DNA of 64,000 nucleotides from Flavobacterium humi (GTDB taxonomy: Bacteria; Bacteroidota; Bacteroidia; Flavobacteriales; Flavobacteriaceae). The position numbers were made by a program, and so were the translations under genes. The stretch lies in NCBI RefSeq assembly GCF_004745595.1, contig NZ_SRLH01000001.1:252234-316233 (forward strand), written 5' to 3'. The notes under the pieces were generated by a model. That model was not told where the DNA came from and made no database searches. It saw nothing but the letters and a program-made list of their open reading frames with translations. Positions 1-8,389 of the stretch are shown here, in pieces; the first letter of the stretch is position 1, and every line of letters begins with the position of its first letter.

Positions 1-2745
1 GGTCCAATGGGTCCACAAGGTCCAGCCGGTTTGAACGGTATCGATGGAATCAATGGTTTGGATGGAGCAACTGGTCCTATGGGTCCTCAAGGTCCGGCAG
101 GATTAAACGGTATCGATGGTATCAACGGATTAGACGGAGCAACAGGTCCAATGGGTCCACAAGGGCCAGCAGGATTAAACGGTATCGATGGAATCAATGG
201 TTTGGATGGAGCAACTGGTCCTATGGGTCCTCAAGGTCCTGCAGGATTAAACGGTATCGATGGTATCAACGGATTAGACGGAGCAACCGGTCCTATGGGT
301 CCTCAAGGCCCGGCAGGATTAAACGGTTTGGACGGTGCCACAGGTCCAATGGGCCCACAAGGTCCGGCAGGATTAAATGGTATTGACGGTGCCACAGGTC
401 CTATGGGTCCACAAGGTCCGGCCGGTTTGAACGGTATTGACGGTATCAACGGTTTGGATGGAGCAACTGGTCCTATGGGTCCTCAAGGTCCGGCAGGATT
501 AAACGGTATCGATGGTATCAACGGATTAGACGGAGCAACCGGTCCTATGGGTCCTCAAGGCCCGGCAGGATTAAATGGTATTGACGGTGCCACAGGTCCA
601 ATGGGTCCGCAAGGTCCGGCAGGATTAAACGGTATCGATGGAATCAATGGATTAGACGGTGCAACCGGTCCAATGGGTCCACAAGGTCCAGCCGGTTTGA
701 ACGGTATTGATGGAATTAACGGATTAGACGGTGCAACCGGTCCTATGGGGCCACAAGGTCCAGCAGGTTTGAACGGTATCGATGGTATCAACGGTTTGGA
801 TGGAGCAACCGGTCCTATGGGTCCTCAAGGCCCAGCCGGTTTGAACGGTATCGATGGAATCAATGGATTAGACGGTGCAACCGGTCCAATGGGTCCACAA
901 GGTCCAGCCGGTTTGAACGGTATTGATGGAATCAATGGTTTGGATGGAGCAACTGGTCCTATGGGTCCTCAAGGTCCGGCAGGATTAAACGGTATCGATG
1001 GTATCAACGGATTAGACGGCGCAACCGGTCCTATGGGTCCACAAGGTCCGGCAGGTTTAAACGGTATTGATGGTATCAATGGCTTGGATGGTGCAACCGG
1101 TCCTATGGGTCCACAAGGTCCGGCCGGTTTGAACGGTATTGACGGTATCAATGGTTTGGATGGAGCTACTGGTCCAATGGGTCCACAAGGTCCAGCCGGT
1201 TTGAACGGTATCGATGGAATCAATGGTTTGGATGGAGCAACTGGTCCTATGGGTCCTCAAGGTCCGGCAGGATTAAACGGTATCGATGGTATCAACGGAT
1301 TAGACGGAGCTACAGGTCCAATGGGTCCTCAAGGCCCAGCAGGTTTGAACGGTATCGATGGAATCAATGGATTAGACGGTGCAACCGGTCCAATGGGCCC
1401 TCAAGGCCCAGCAGGTTTGAACGGTATCGATGGAATCAATGGATTAGACGGCGCGACAGGTCCAATGGGTCCACAAGGTCCAGCAGGTTTGAATGGTATC
1501 GATGGAATCAACGGATTAGATGGTGCAACCGGTCCTATGGGTCCGCAAGGTCCAGCAGGTTTGAACGGTATTGATGGTATCAACGGTTTGGATGGAGCAA
1601 CCGGTCCAATGGGTCCACAAGGTCCAGCCGGTTTGAACGGTATTGACGGCATCAATGGATTAGACGGTGCAACGGGTCCAATGGGTCCACAAGGTCCAGC
1701 AGGTTTGAACGGTATTGATGGTATCAACGGTTTGGATGGAGCAACCGGTCCAATGGGTCCACAAGGTCCAGCTGGATTAAACGGTATTGATGGAATCAAT
1801 GGATTAGACGGTGCAACCGGTCCAATGGGTCCACAAGGGCCAGCAGGATTGAATGGTATCGATGGTATCAATGGATTAGACGGAGCCACCGGTCCTATGG
1901 GTCCGCAAGGTCCGGCAGGATTGAACGGTATCGATGGTATCAACGGATTAGACGGTGCAACAGGTCCAATGGGTCCACAAGGTCCAGCAGGATTGAACGG
2001 TATTGATGGTATCAACGGATTAGACGGAGCAACCGGTCCTATGGGTCCACAAGGTCCAGCCGGTTTGAACGGTATTGACGGCATCAATGGATTAGACGGT
2101 GCAACAGGTCCAATGGGTCCACAAGGTCCAGCCGGTTTGAACGGTATCGATGGTATTAACGGATTAGACGGTGCCACAGGTCCTATGGGTCCACAAGGTC
2201 CAGCAGGTTTGAATGGTATCGATGGTATTAACGGTTTGGATGGAGCAACCGGTCCAATGGGTCCACAAGGTCCAGCAGGATTGAACGGTATCGATGGTGT
2301 CAACGGATTAGACGGAGCAACCGGTCCAATGGGTCCACAAGGGCCAGCAGGATTGAACGGTATCGATGGTGCTACTGGTCCTATGGGCCCACAAGGTCCT
2401 CAAGGCCCACAAGGCCCGGCAGGAAATGTAGGAATGACTTCGGGTTATGTACTTATTGGCGATGTTGCTTCAGGTATCAGTACTGCTGTTGGTGGAGGAA
2501 TAACTTTCGCTACTAAATCCAACAGCGGAAGCGCTTCAACGATCACAGTATATTTTGCAGATCAGGGAAATACGAATTTTGTACCGATGATCAGCCTTAT
2601 CAGCCTTGGCACTCCTGATGACGATAATGATGTCGAAACACCTGTAATTGCGAATGTGACTCCAACTTCTATCGAGATCTTTTTAAATGAAACAAATGGC
2701 ACAACACAAGATTTGCGTATCAACGTTATGCTGATGCCATTCTAA
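1..2745 (+). CDS. Collagen-like repeat surface protein (5' end outside window)
   Basis: The reading frame is open from base 1, so the true start and any signal peptide lie upstream. Up to about base 2424 it encodes uninterrupted Gly-X-Y triplets. Thirty units have eight triplets with X-Y pairs in the order PM, PQ, PA, LN, ID, IN, LD, AT; four units have six triplets (72 or 54 bp; starting at base 7 they sum exactly to base 2382). A last stretch of GPQ triplets leads into a 106-residue non-collagen C-terminal domain rich in Thr, Ser and beta-type sequence. No Cys, Lys or Arg occurs in the repeats; Asp is the only charged residue. By analogy with bacterial collagen-like proteins it probably forms a trimeric surface stalk with a C-terminal head. 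No T9SS sorting domain is recognisable. The exact role is unknown. Confidence 0.9.
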   Translation, partial: GPMGPQGPAGLNGIDGINGLDGATGPMGPQGPAGLNGIDGINGLDGATGPMGPQGPAGLNGIDGINGLDGATGPMGPQGPAGLNGIDGINGLDGATGPMGPQGPAGLNGLDGATGPMGPQGPAGLNGIDGATGPMGPQGPAGLNGIDGINGLDGATGPMGPQGPAGLNGIDGINGLDGATGPMGPQGPAGLNGIDGATGPMGPQGPAGLNGIDGINGLDGATGPMGPQGPAGLNGIDGINGLDGATGPMGPQGPAGLNGIDGINGLDGATGPMGPQGPAGLNGIDGINGLDGATGPMGPQGPAGLNGIDGINGLDGATGPMGPQGPAGLNGIDGINGLDGATGPMGPQGPAGLNGIDGINGLDGATGPMGPQGPAGLNGIDGINGLDGATGPMGPQGPAGLNGIDGINGLDGATGPMGPQGPAGLNGIDGINGLDGATGPMGPQGPAGLNGIDGINGLDGATGPMGPQGPAGLNGIDGINGLDGATGPMGPQGPAGLNGIDGINGLDGATGPMGPQGPAGLNGIDGINGLDGATGPMGPQGPAGLNGIDGINGLDGATGPMGPQGPAGLNGIDGINGLDGATGPMGPQGPAGLNGIDGINGLDGATGPMGPQGPAGLNGIDGINGLDGATGPMGPQGPAGLNGIDGINGLDGATGPMGPQGPAGLNGIDGINGLDGATGPMGPQGPAGLNGIDGINGLDGATGPMGPQGPAGLNGIDGINGLDGATGPMGPQGPAGLNGIDGINGLDGATGPMGPQGPAGLNGIDGVNGLDGATGPMGPQGPAGLNGIDGATGPMGPQGPQGPQGPAGNVGMTSGYVLIGDVASGISTAVGGGITFATKSNSGSASTITVYFADQGNTNFVPMISLISLGTPDDDNDVETPVIANVTPTSIEIFLNETNGTTQDLRINVMLMPF
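7..2424 (+). repeat. Tandem 72-bp / 54-bp collagen-coding repeats
   Basis: There are 30 copies of a 72-bp unit and four copies of a 54-bp unit that lacks two triplets, all in frame. The short units are the 5th, 6th, 9th and 34th in the window. Protein sequence is almost invariant (one Ile-to-Val change near base 2299), while codons alternate between recurring synonymous versions, for example TTG-AAC against TTA-AAC for Leu-Asn. This mosaic suggests recombination or slippage between units under selection on the protein. Confidence 0.93.
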
Positions 2746-2808
2746 AAATAGGTAATGATCAGTTTTCGGGTTAGGATAGATTTCCTGATGTGAATGCGTA
2801 TCAATGGA

Positions 2809-2840
2809 AAAGCTACAACAGAAACAGTTGTAGCTTTTTT
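2809..2840 (+). terminator. Rho-independent terminator of the collagen-like gene
   Basis: AGCTACAAC and GTTGTAGCT form a perfect 9-bp stem with a 7-nt loop, followed by a run of T. It lies about 65 bp after the stop codon. Confidence 0.85.
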
Positions 2841-2885
2841 TATGTCTGATAATCGATTTTTTTCTGATTGAAGATGAAGGTAAAT

Positions 2886-2916
2886 AAAAAAGGAACGGTT
2901 TGAGCCATTCCTTTTT
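2886..2916. terminator. Bidirectional hairpin terminator
   Basis: AAAAAGGAA pairs with TTCCTTTTT around an inner GG/CC pair. A-tract and T-tract on the two sides let it work in both directions. It lies 20 bp beyond the stop of the minus-strand gene ending at 2936. Confidence 0.75.
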
Positions 2917-2935
2917 CTGTAAAAACGATTAAAAA

Positions 2936-3925
2936 TCAATGTTTCATAAGATGATTGATTAGCCATTCGAAAATTTCCTTGATCTTTTCTTCAATCAATT
3001 CTTCGGCAGCGTTAAAAGGAGTGCCGTCAAAAAACTTCGGAACTGTTCCGTCACCAAAAGGGCTTCCGTGTCCTTCATCGATAGATTTCCTCCATCGCTC
3101 GGCATGGGTCCGCCATTCTTCCTGGTCTACCAATGCCGGTTCTGAAAACCAGACGTTCCATGATAGTAAATTACCGGGTTGGAGCATATTGCCTGAAGCT
3201 AAGTTGAAAGCATCCATGATCAATTGGTTGAAATCATCCACAAGGGCAACGCCGGTTTTTTGGATCGGCCCGATTTCTACCGCAATATTGGCGACAGACC
3301 AGGCTACATCATAATGAAGGGCAAAATCGGGGTTTGGAAATAAATCCGATATCCCCGTACGTACCGGAAATACCGGCTGGTCAGGATTGCCGGACAAATG
3401 TGTCGTTACTACGATTGCATGTGATTTGTGGGAAGGGAACGGCAGGTCGCTATGCGCAAAAAGGTCCCATAACATTTTAACAAAATAATTTTGGTGCGCG
3501 CTCGGGCTAAACCAGATTTTGCCTACCACCGTCATATCGGCGGCAATTTCCTTATTGGTTTCATTGGCCCAGCCTCTTTGCCCGGTAACGGTCACTTCCA
3601 CATTCATACAGCCAATTTTATGGATGTAAATCCCTTGTTGCGGGCATATGATGGAATAAACCCTTCCTTCATCGGTATAACCTAGCCTTGAAATATAAGG
3701 CGCGAACATCGTATAACATCTTTTGGGATCGAGCTGTCCTTTTTCGGTTTCCCAGCTAAACTCCGGCCATTTTACAGGTTGTTGCCGCTGTAATAAGTTA
3801 ATATTGGCCATATTGTCCAATAAAGGCAATGAGGAAAGGTCAGGATTGGGATAGGCAAAGGCTGGGTTTGACTCTGCGAATCCGCCTTTCCATCCTGGAG
3901 GAATGTTGTTTTGAATAGGTTCCAT
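2936..3925 (-). CDS. Unrecognised 329-aa protein
   Basis: I do not recognise a family. The protein has no signal peptide or membrane segment and is rich in aromatic residues and Pro (for example GWKGGF near the N-terminus and several Trp in the C-terminal third). It ends in a helical, acidic segment of about 25 residues. Cys is scarce. A TAnnTTTG box (TATTTTTG on the minus strand, 3961-3968) lies about 35 bp upstream of the ATG, which supports this start. It is a single-gene unit ending in the hairpin at 2886-2916. A 16-bp sequence at 3992-4007, just upstream, recurs exactly before the tyrosinase operon at 33370-33385. It is a real gene by length, codon use and flanking signals; its function is unknown. 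Confidence 0.75.
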   Translation of the reverse strand: MEPIQNNIPPGWKGGFAESNPAFAYPNPDLSSLPLLDNMANINLLQRQQPVKWPEFSWETEKGQLDPKRCYTMFAPYISRLGYTDEGRVYSIICPQQGIYIHKIGCMNVEVTVTGQRGWANETNKEIAADMTVVGKIWFSPSAHQNYFVKMLWDLFAHSDLPFPSHKSHAIVVTTHLSGNPDQPVFPVRTGISDLFPNPDFALHYDVAWSVANIAVEIGPIQKTGVALVDDFNQLIMDAFNLASGNMLQPGNLLSWNVWFSEPALVDQEEWRTHAERWRKSIDEGHGSPFGDGTVPKFFDGTPFNAAEELIEEKIKEIFEWLINHLMKH

Positions 3926-3991
3926 AGTGTGTTGTAATTTTGTTTATAGTTATAATCTTACAAAAATAACACAATAGGAATGGCTGGTTTA

Positions 3992-4007
3992 ACGTATAAA
4001 TACCTGT
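3992..4007. promoter_or_regulatory. 16-bp motif shared with the tyrosinase operon
   Basis: ACGTATAAATACCTGT occurs here, 67-82 bp upstream of the start at 3925, and again at 33370-33385, 73-88 bp upstream of the start at 33458. Its core GTAT-AA-ATAC is a dyad, as expected for a dimeric DNA-binding protein. An operator role is inference only. Confidence 0.35.
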
Positions 4008-4047
4008 TTATTAAGTAGGAGTCAGGGCAGAAAAAAATCTAAACTGT

Positions 4048-4932
4048 TTATTTACGTTTGATCAAATCAAAATAGCGGTTCGGATAATCTGATATTATAC
4101 CGTCAACACCCATGTTGATTATCTTTTCCATGTCTGCCGTTTCGTTTACCGTCCAGGGGATTACGTTTATTTTCTTTTGGTGGAGATATGCCACGTTTTC
4201 AGGATTGAGTAAAATAAATTCCGGGCTGTATACTGTTGGTTTAAAGCCTAATATCGTTAGGTTCTGTGCTACGGAAAGCCGGTTTTCAACCAATAAGACA
4301 GTTTTAATTCCGGGTTCTATTTTATGCAGGTATTGCAAAGTCCTGACATCAAACGATTGAATATAAACACTATCAGTTATATGTTTTTCCCGAAGGACTT
4401 TTAAGAGCAGGTCAACAAAAGCATGCGGTTTAGGATGGAATACGTCATCTCCTTCTGCAGCACTTTTGGTTTCTATATTATAATAAATATGTTTTTTAGG
4501 ATATTTCCGTCGGATATAATTGGAAACGCTGTCGATAACTTCCGATAAAAGAGGCTTGTATGTCCTGATTTTTTCCTGGTCAATAAACCTTGGATGTATT
4601 TTGGATCCGCAATCACACTGACGAATGGTGGCATAATCCATTTGGTACAGGTTAAAGTTTTTTTCGTTGGCTTCCGTGATTTCATTTCCATTGCGGTCGA
4701 GGCATATCTCATGCGACAAAAAAGGTTCGTGTGAAAGCAATACCTGGTTATCCGCCGATACGACCACATCAAGTTCTAATGTAGTCACGCCCAGGTCTAC
4801 CGCTTTTTTCATGGCTTCAATGGAATTTTCCGGCAGTAAACCCCGGCAACCTCTATGTCCTTGAATATCAAATTCCTGTGAGAATATAGGAAATGCAGCC
4901 AGTAGGAAAGCAATAAGAAGGGACTTTTCCAT
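4048..4932 (-). CDS. Glycerophosphodiester phosphodiesterase, exported
   Basis: This GDPD/UgpQ-family enzyme hydrolyses glycerophosphodiesters to glycerol 3-phosphate and an alcohol. An N-terminal signal peptide (residues 1-19, ending IFSQ) points to the periplasm or outside. The TIM-barrel signature residues are visible: H26-R27 in GHRG, PEN at 34-36, the metal site E53-D55 in ELDV, H68 in SHEP, and the late W-TVN plus GVDGIISDYP strand motif. At 294 aa it has the usual family length. It starts 3 nt after the stop of the cysteine desulfurase gene, so the two are probably co-transcribed, although no functional link is evident. Confidence 0.9.
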   Translation of the reverse strand: MEKSLLIAFLLAAFPIFSQEFDIQGHRGCRGLLPENSIEAMKKAVDLGVTTLELDVVVSADNQVLLSHEPFLSHEICLDRNGNEITEANEKNFNLYQMDYATIRQCDCGSKIHPRFIDQEKIRTYKPLLSEVIDSVSNYIRRKYPKKHIYYNIETKSAAEGDDVFHPKPHAFVDLLLKVLREKHITDSVYIQSFDVRTLQYLHKIEPGIKTVLLVENRLSVAQNLTILGFKPTVYSPEFILLNPENVAYLHQKKINVIPWTVNETADMEKIINMGVDGIISDYPNRYFDLIKRK

Positions 4933-4935
4933 CGA

Positions 4936-6063
4936 CTAGATCAATTTCAGGTTTTCAATCAGGTAATCAATATCTTCCAAAGTATTATAATGGCTGTATG
5001 AAATCCTTAAACTAGGTTTCTTCAGGTCTTCGTCTGCGAGGATTTCTGCCAAAACATGCGATGGTTTGACACTTCCGGACTGACAGGCGCTTCCCCTGGA
5101 AACCGCAATCCCTTTCATATCAAGATGGAATAGGATCATGGCAGTTTTTTCTTCCGGGAAAGGCAAAAGGACATTCAGGATATTATAGAATGTTGTAGCA
5201 GGATCCCCATTGAATCTTACGCCTGGAAAATGAGTTTTGAGTTGTGAAACAGTATACTCTTTCAATCCTGAAATATATTTTTCTTCTTCTGTTAGATGAG
5301 TGTATGACAATTCCAAAGCTTTTGCCATGCCGGCAATATTATGCACGCTTTCAGTCCCGGCCCTTAATCCTTTTTCCTGGTCGCCGCCAAGCAATAAAGG
5401 CGTTAGTACCAAACCTTTTCGTATGAAGGCAAAGCCGATCCCTTTCGGGCCATGGAATTTGTGGGCACTCGCTACCAGGAAATCAACAGGCAATACCTGT
5501 AAATCCAAAGCAGTTTTTCCAATGGATTGTACCGTGTCGGTATGGAAGTAAGCGTTATATTGTTTGCAGATTTTGGCAATCCTTTCCAAAGAAAGGACAG
5601 TCCCTATTTCATTGTTTACATGCATCAGGCTCACTAAAGTTTTTCCTTCAACGGAAAGCAAATCAGTAAGATGCACGATATCAATTTCTCCCGAAGGCAG
5701 GACATTGACATATTCAACCGTAACAGGGTTTTGGCTTTGAAGGATCTGTACCGTATGCAAAACGGCATGATGCTCTATTTTACTGGTTATGATGCGGGTT
5801 ACCTTCAGGTCTTTGATGCAGGACTTAATGATAAAATTATTCGCTTCGGTAGCGCAGGAAGTAAAAATAATTTCCTGTGCCGAACAATTCAGGCTTTTGG
5901 CAATGCTTTTGCGGGAAAGCTCAATCAGGTTTTTGGAATTCCTTCCGAAAGCGTGTGTTGATGACGGATTTCCAAAATCTTCCGCTAAAACCTTGGCCAT
6001 TTCAGCAACTACTTCCGTTCTTATTTGTGTGGTGGATGCGTTATCCAAATATACTTTTTTCAT
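4936..6063 (-). CDS. Cysteine desulfurase (NifS/IscS-type aminotransferase class V)
   Basis: This PLP enzyme takes sulfur from cysteine for Fe-S clusters or tRNA thiolation. The 375-aa frame begins MKKVYLDNAS, the canonical N-terminus. Lys202 in ASAHKFHGPKG is the PLP Schiff-base lysine, D176 and Q179 sit in HTDTVQ, and Cys327 in RGSACQSG is the persulfide cysteine. The frame stays open for 60 more codons upstream to 6243, but that extension would overlap the divergent phosphoesterase gene and matches nothing in the family, so I use the ATG at 6063. A TATCTTTG box ends only 6 nt upstream, so the transcript may be leaderless. The glycerophosphodiesterase gene follows directly. Confidence 0.93.
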   Translation of the reverse strand: MKKVYLDNASTTQIRTEVVAEMAKVLAEDFGNPSSTHAFGRNSKNLIELSRKSIAKSLNCSAQEIIFTSCATEANNFIIKSCIKDLKVTRIITSKIEHHAVLHTVQILQSQNPVTVEYVNVLPSGEIDIVHLTDLLSVEGKTLVSLMHVNNEIGTVLSLERIAKICKQYNAYFHTDTVQSIGKTALDLQVLPVDFLVASAHKFHGPKGIGFAFIRKGLVLTPLLLGGDQEKGLRAGTESVHNIAGMAKALELSYTHLTEEEKYISGLKEYTVSQLKTHFPGVRFNGDPATTFYNILNVLLPFPEEKTAMILFHLDMKGIAVSRGSACQSGSVKPSHVLAEILADEDLKKPSLRISYSHYNTLEDIDYLIENLKLI

Positions 6064-6069
6064 CGTGCG

Positions 6070-6094
6070 CAAAGATACTAATTTTATATCTTTG
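6070..6094. promoter_or_regulatory. Symmetric divergent promoter region
   Basis: CAAAGATA and TATCTTTG flank 9 bp, so each strand reads TATCTTTG (a TAnnTTTG -7 box) pointing outward, one to the cysteine desulfurase and one to the phosphoesterase. I could not find clear TTG -33 elements for either. The same inverted repeat could also be an operator. Confidence 0.5.
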
Positions 6095-6111
6095 AGGATA
6101 AATTTACTGCC

Positions 6112-6606
6112 TTGAAGAAAATACTGCTTTTGTCTGATACCCACAGTCATATTGACGAAACGATTTTGAAATATGCCGCTATGGCCGACGAAGTATGGCA
6201 TGCCGGGGATATTGGAAGCCTTGAAGTGACCGATGCCATTCAAAAATTGAAGCCTTTAAGGGCTGTGTATGGCAATATTGACGATGCGAAAGCCAGGCTG
6301 GAATTTCCGTTGCATAATCGTTTTATGTGCGAAAATGTTGCCGTCTGGATTACCCATATCGGTGGTTATCCCGACAAATACAATCCGGCTATCCGGGCAG
6401 AATTGCAATCAAATCCCCCAAAATTATTCATTTGCGGGCATTCCCATATCTTGAAAGTCCAGTTTGATAAAAAACTGAATTTACTGCATATGAATCCTGG
6501 CGCCGCCGGTAAAAGCGGTTTCCATGCCGTAAGGACAATGCTTCGGTTTACCATCGATAAGGACAAAATCCAGGACCTGGAAATCATCGAATTAGGAAAA
6601 AAATGA
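6112..6606 (+). CDS. Metallophosphoesterase, YfcE/MJ0936 family
   Basis: This small cytosolic calcineurin-like phosphodiesterase has its two-metal site visible: D9 and H11 in SDTHSH, D33 in GDIGS, N55 in GNID, H82, and H110 and H112 in GHSH, followed by NPGAAG in place of the usual NPGS. It is 164 aa, normal for the family. The start is TTG at 6112: only this start gives the canonical KKILLLSDTHSH N-terminus, and the next in-frame Met would remove the first metal motif. It is transcribed divergently from the cysteine desulfurase. The physiological substrate cannot be read from sequence. Confidence 0.9.
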   Translation: MKKILLLSDTHSHIDETILKYAAMADEVWHAGDIGSLEVTDAIQKLKPLRAVYGNIDDAKARLEFPLHNRFMCENVAVWITHIGGYPDKYNPAIRAELQSNPPKLFICGHSHILKVQFDKKLNLLHMNPGAAGKSGFHAVRTMLRFTIDKDKIQDLEIIELGKK

Positions 6607-6607
6607 T

Positions 6608-8389
6608 CTAGAGGTCTACGTTGATGATGATTTTTGTCCCTTCGTTGAGTTTTGTTTTGATTTCCATGTCCCCATTCATGTTTTTGACGCGCGCACGGAT
6701 CTGAGTGATACCAAAACCGTTGGATTTGCTGATGTTTTTCGCCTCAAACCCCTTACCGTTATCTTCAATGGTAATGTGGAGCATGTTGCCCAACTCTTCC
6801 AGGCTCAATTTGGATTTGGAAGCATTGCTGTGTTTGATGACATTGTTTAGCAACTCCGAAACGATAAAATACATTTTGGTCTCGAATTCGGGATTATACC
6901 GCCTGTCTTTCGGCAAGGTGGAGAAAAACTCAAAATGAAGCAAGGAATTGGAATTGTTTTCGCATAAATCCTTCAAGGCAAACTGAAGCCCGAGCTTTAC
7001 TAAAAGAGGAGGGACCAGCTCGTGCGACAAATCCCTTACTTTATCGTGTGCATCCTTGAGCAGTGTCCTTGTTTTTTTCAAATCATCAATCTGCTCCTTG
7101 TTTAAATTGCTTTCAAAAGCAGACAAATGCAAACCTACCGAAGACAACAAAGCACTTACATGATCGTGCAGGATCCCGGAAATCTTATTCCTTTCCTGGT
7201 CCTGGCCGTCAAGAGTGGCACTGATGATCTTGAACTGTAAATTACTGTCTATGTCTTTAAGCCTGTTTTTCTGTTTCAGGAGCAGGTTTTGGTAATAAAA
7301 ATAAAAGATGAAACCGGCCAGTATGAATAAGGAAGCAAACAGCAGCAATATTTTCTGGTTTCGGGCCTGCCTTTCGGTGAGGAGCTTCTCTTTTTCCTTG
7401 TATTCGTTTTCTACTTTGTTGATGGCATATTTGGTTTCGATTTCCTGATTGATTTTTTCCAGTCTCCCGGAAGAAATACCCTCAATGGCATCGATGTATT
7501 TTTCGTTGTAAAGCAATGCGTTTTTATAATCTCCCAGCTTGTCATAGGCGTACGAAATGTTCAGGTAGGCATTTCCGATTACTTGCTGGTTGTCCATTTT
7601 CGGATACAATTTCAATATTTCAAAATACTGCTGGATGGCTTTTTGATAGTTTTTCTCAGCATTCATATAAAAAATGCCGAAATCATTATTGGTGGCCGCT
7701 ATGTAATCCTTGTTTTTGGTTTGTTTGGCCAAAACAATGGTGCTGTCTAAATATTTTTTAGTGAGAAGGTCATTTCCCTGTGCGATGTAATATTTGGAAA
7801 AATTGCTGTAGTTTTTATATTTTTCGTTTACATCAGACGATTTTTTACTGTAATAATCAATCTTCTTTAAGTAATATTCAATACTGTCGGATTGTGTGTC
7901 ATAATGGATTTTGAGCAGTCCCTGATAGGATTTCAGCAGCAGCTCATTATTGCCCAGGCGGGCGGCAATTGTTTTAGCCTTATTGAGGTATTTTTTGGCT
8001 TTGGTATATTCTAATATTTGGCCGTTTAGGTTGCCAAGGCCCCTGTAAATCAGTACTTCTTTTTCAAGAAGGTTGTTTTTTTCGGCAATATCGCGTACAC
8101 CGTGAAGTACGTTTAGGGCGTTTTCGATATCGTTGAATTTCCGGAATAATTCCGATTTTTTAATCATGATGTCACAATAGGCATCATATTGTTTGTTTTC
8201 CAGATAAGAATCCGATTTTTTGCGGACATAATTAAGGGCTTTGATGGCGTTGTTATTCCCCAGGTATATCGCAATAGAATCCGTCTCGGCCCTCATCCCC
8301 GGTGTTGGGGATGAAAAGCCAAAACAGATTTGTGTAGCAATCAAAAACAGGATTGCGGATAATTTAGTATAAAAGAAATTATTCTTCAA
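6608..8389 (-). CDS. TPR sensor histidine kinase, HisKA_3 type
   Basis: Numbering is from the TTG at 8389 (593 aa). The order is signal peptide or first membrane segment (about 8-25), tetratricopeptide-like helices (about 35-310), coiled coil, one transmembrane segment (about 347-367), a NarX/DegS-like dimerisation domain with phospho-acceptor H408 in ILHDHV, and a HATPase_c domain with DNGKGF and a GFG lid at the C-terminus. It presumably senses through periplasmic TPRs and phosphorylates the response regulator two genes upstream. The TTG start overlaps the stop of the preceding gene by 11 bp, suggesting translational coupling. An in-frame ATG at 8458 lies inside that gene and is less likely but not excluded. 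The cue is unknown. Confidence 0.85.
   Translation of the reverse strand: MKNNFFYTKLSAILFLIATQICFGFSSPTPGMRAETDSIAIYLGNNNAIKALNYVRKKSDSYLENKQYDAYCDIMIKKSELFRKFNDIENALNVLHGVRDIAEKNNLLEKEVLIYRGLGNLNGQILEYTKAKKYLNKAKTIAARLGNNELLLKSYQGLLKIHYDTQSDSIEYYLKKIDYYSKKSSDVNEKYKNYSNFSKYYIAQGNDLLTKKYLDSTIVLAKQTKNKDYIAATNNDFGIFYMNAEKNYQKAIQQYFEILKLYPKMDNQQVIGNAYLNISYAYDKLGDYKNALLYNEKYIDAIEGISSGRLEKINQEIETKYAINKVENEYKEKEKLLTERQARNQKILLLFASLFILAGFIFYFYYQNLLLKQKNRLKDIDSNLQFKIISATLDGQDQERNKISGILHDHVSALLSSVGLHLSAFESNLNKEQIDDLKKTRTLLKDAHDKVRDLSHELVPPLLVKLGLQFALKDLCENNSNSLLHFEFFSTLPKDRRYNPEFETKMYFIVSELLNNVIKHSNASKSKLSLEELGNMLHITIEDNGKGFEAKNISKSNGFGITQIRARVKNMNGDMEIKTKLNEGTKIIINVDL

Noticed and set aside
555..2303. 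Antisense proline-rich open frames opposite the collagen repeats
   Set aside because: They mirror the repeat unit in the opposite strand, with no start signals or independent codon pattern.
6064..6243. 60-codon N-terminal extension of the cysteine desulfurase
   Set aside because: It overlaps the divergent phosphoesterase gene and has no family similarity; MKKVYLDNAS is the normal N-terminus.
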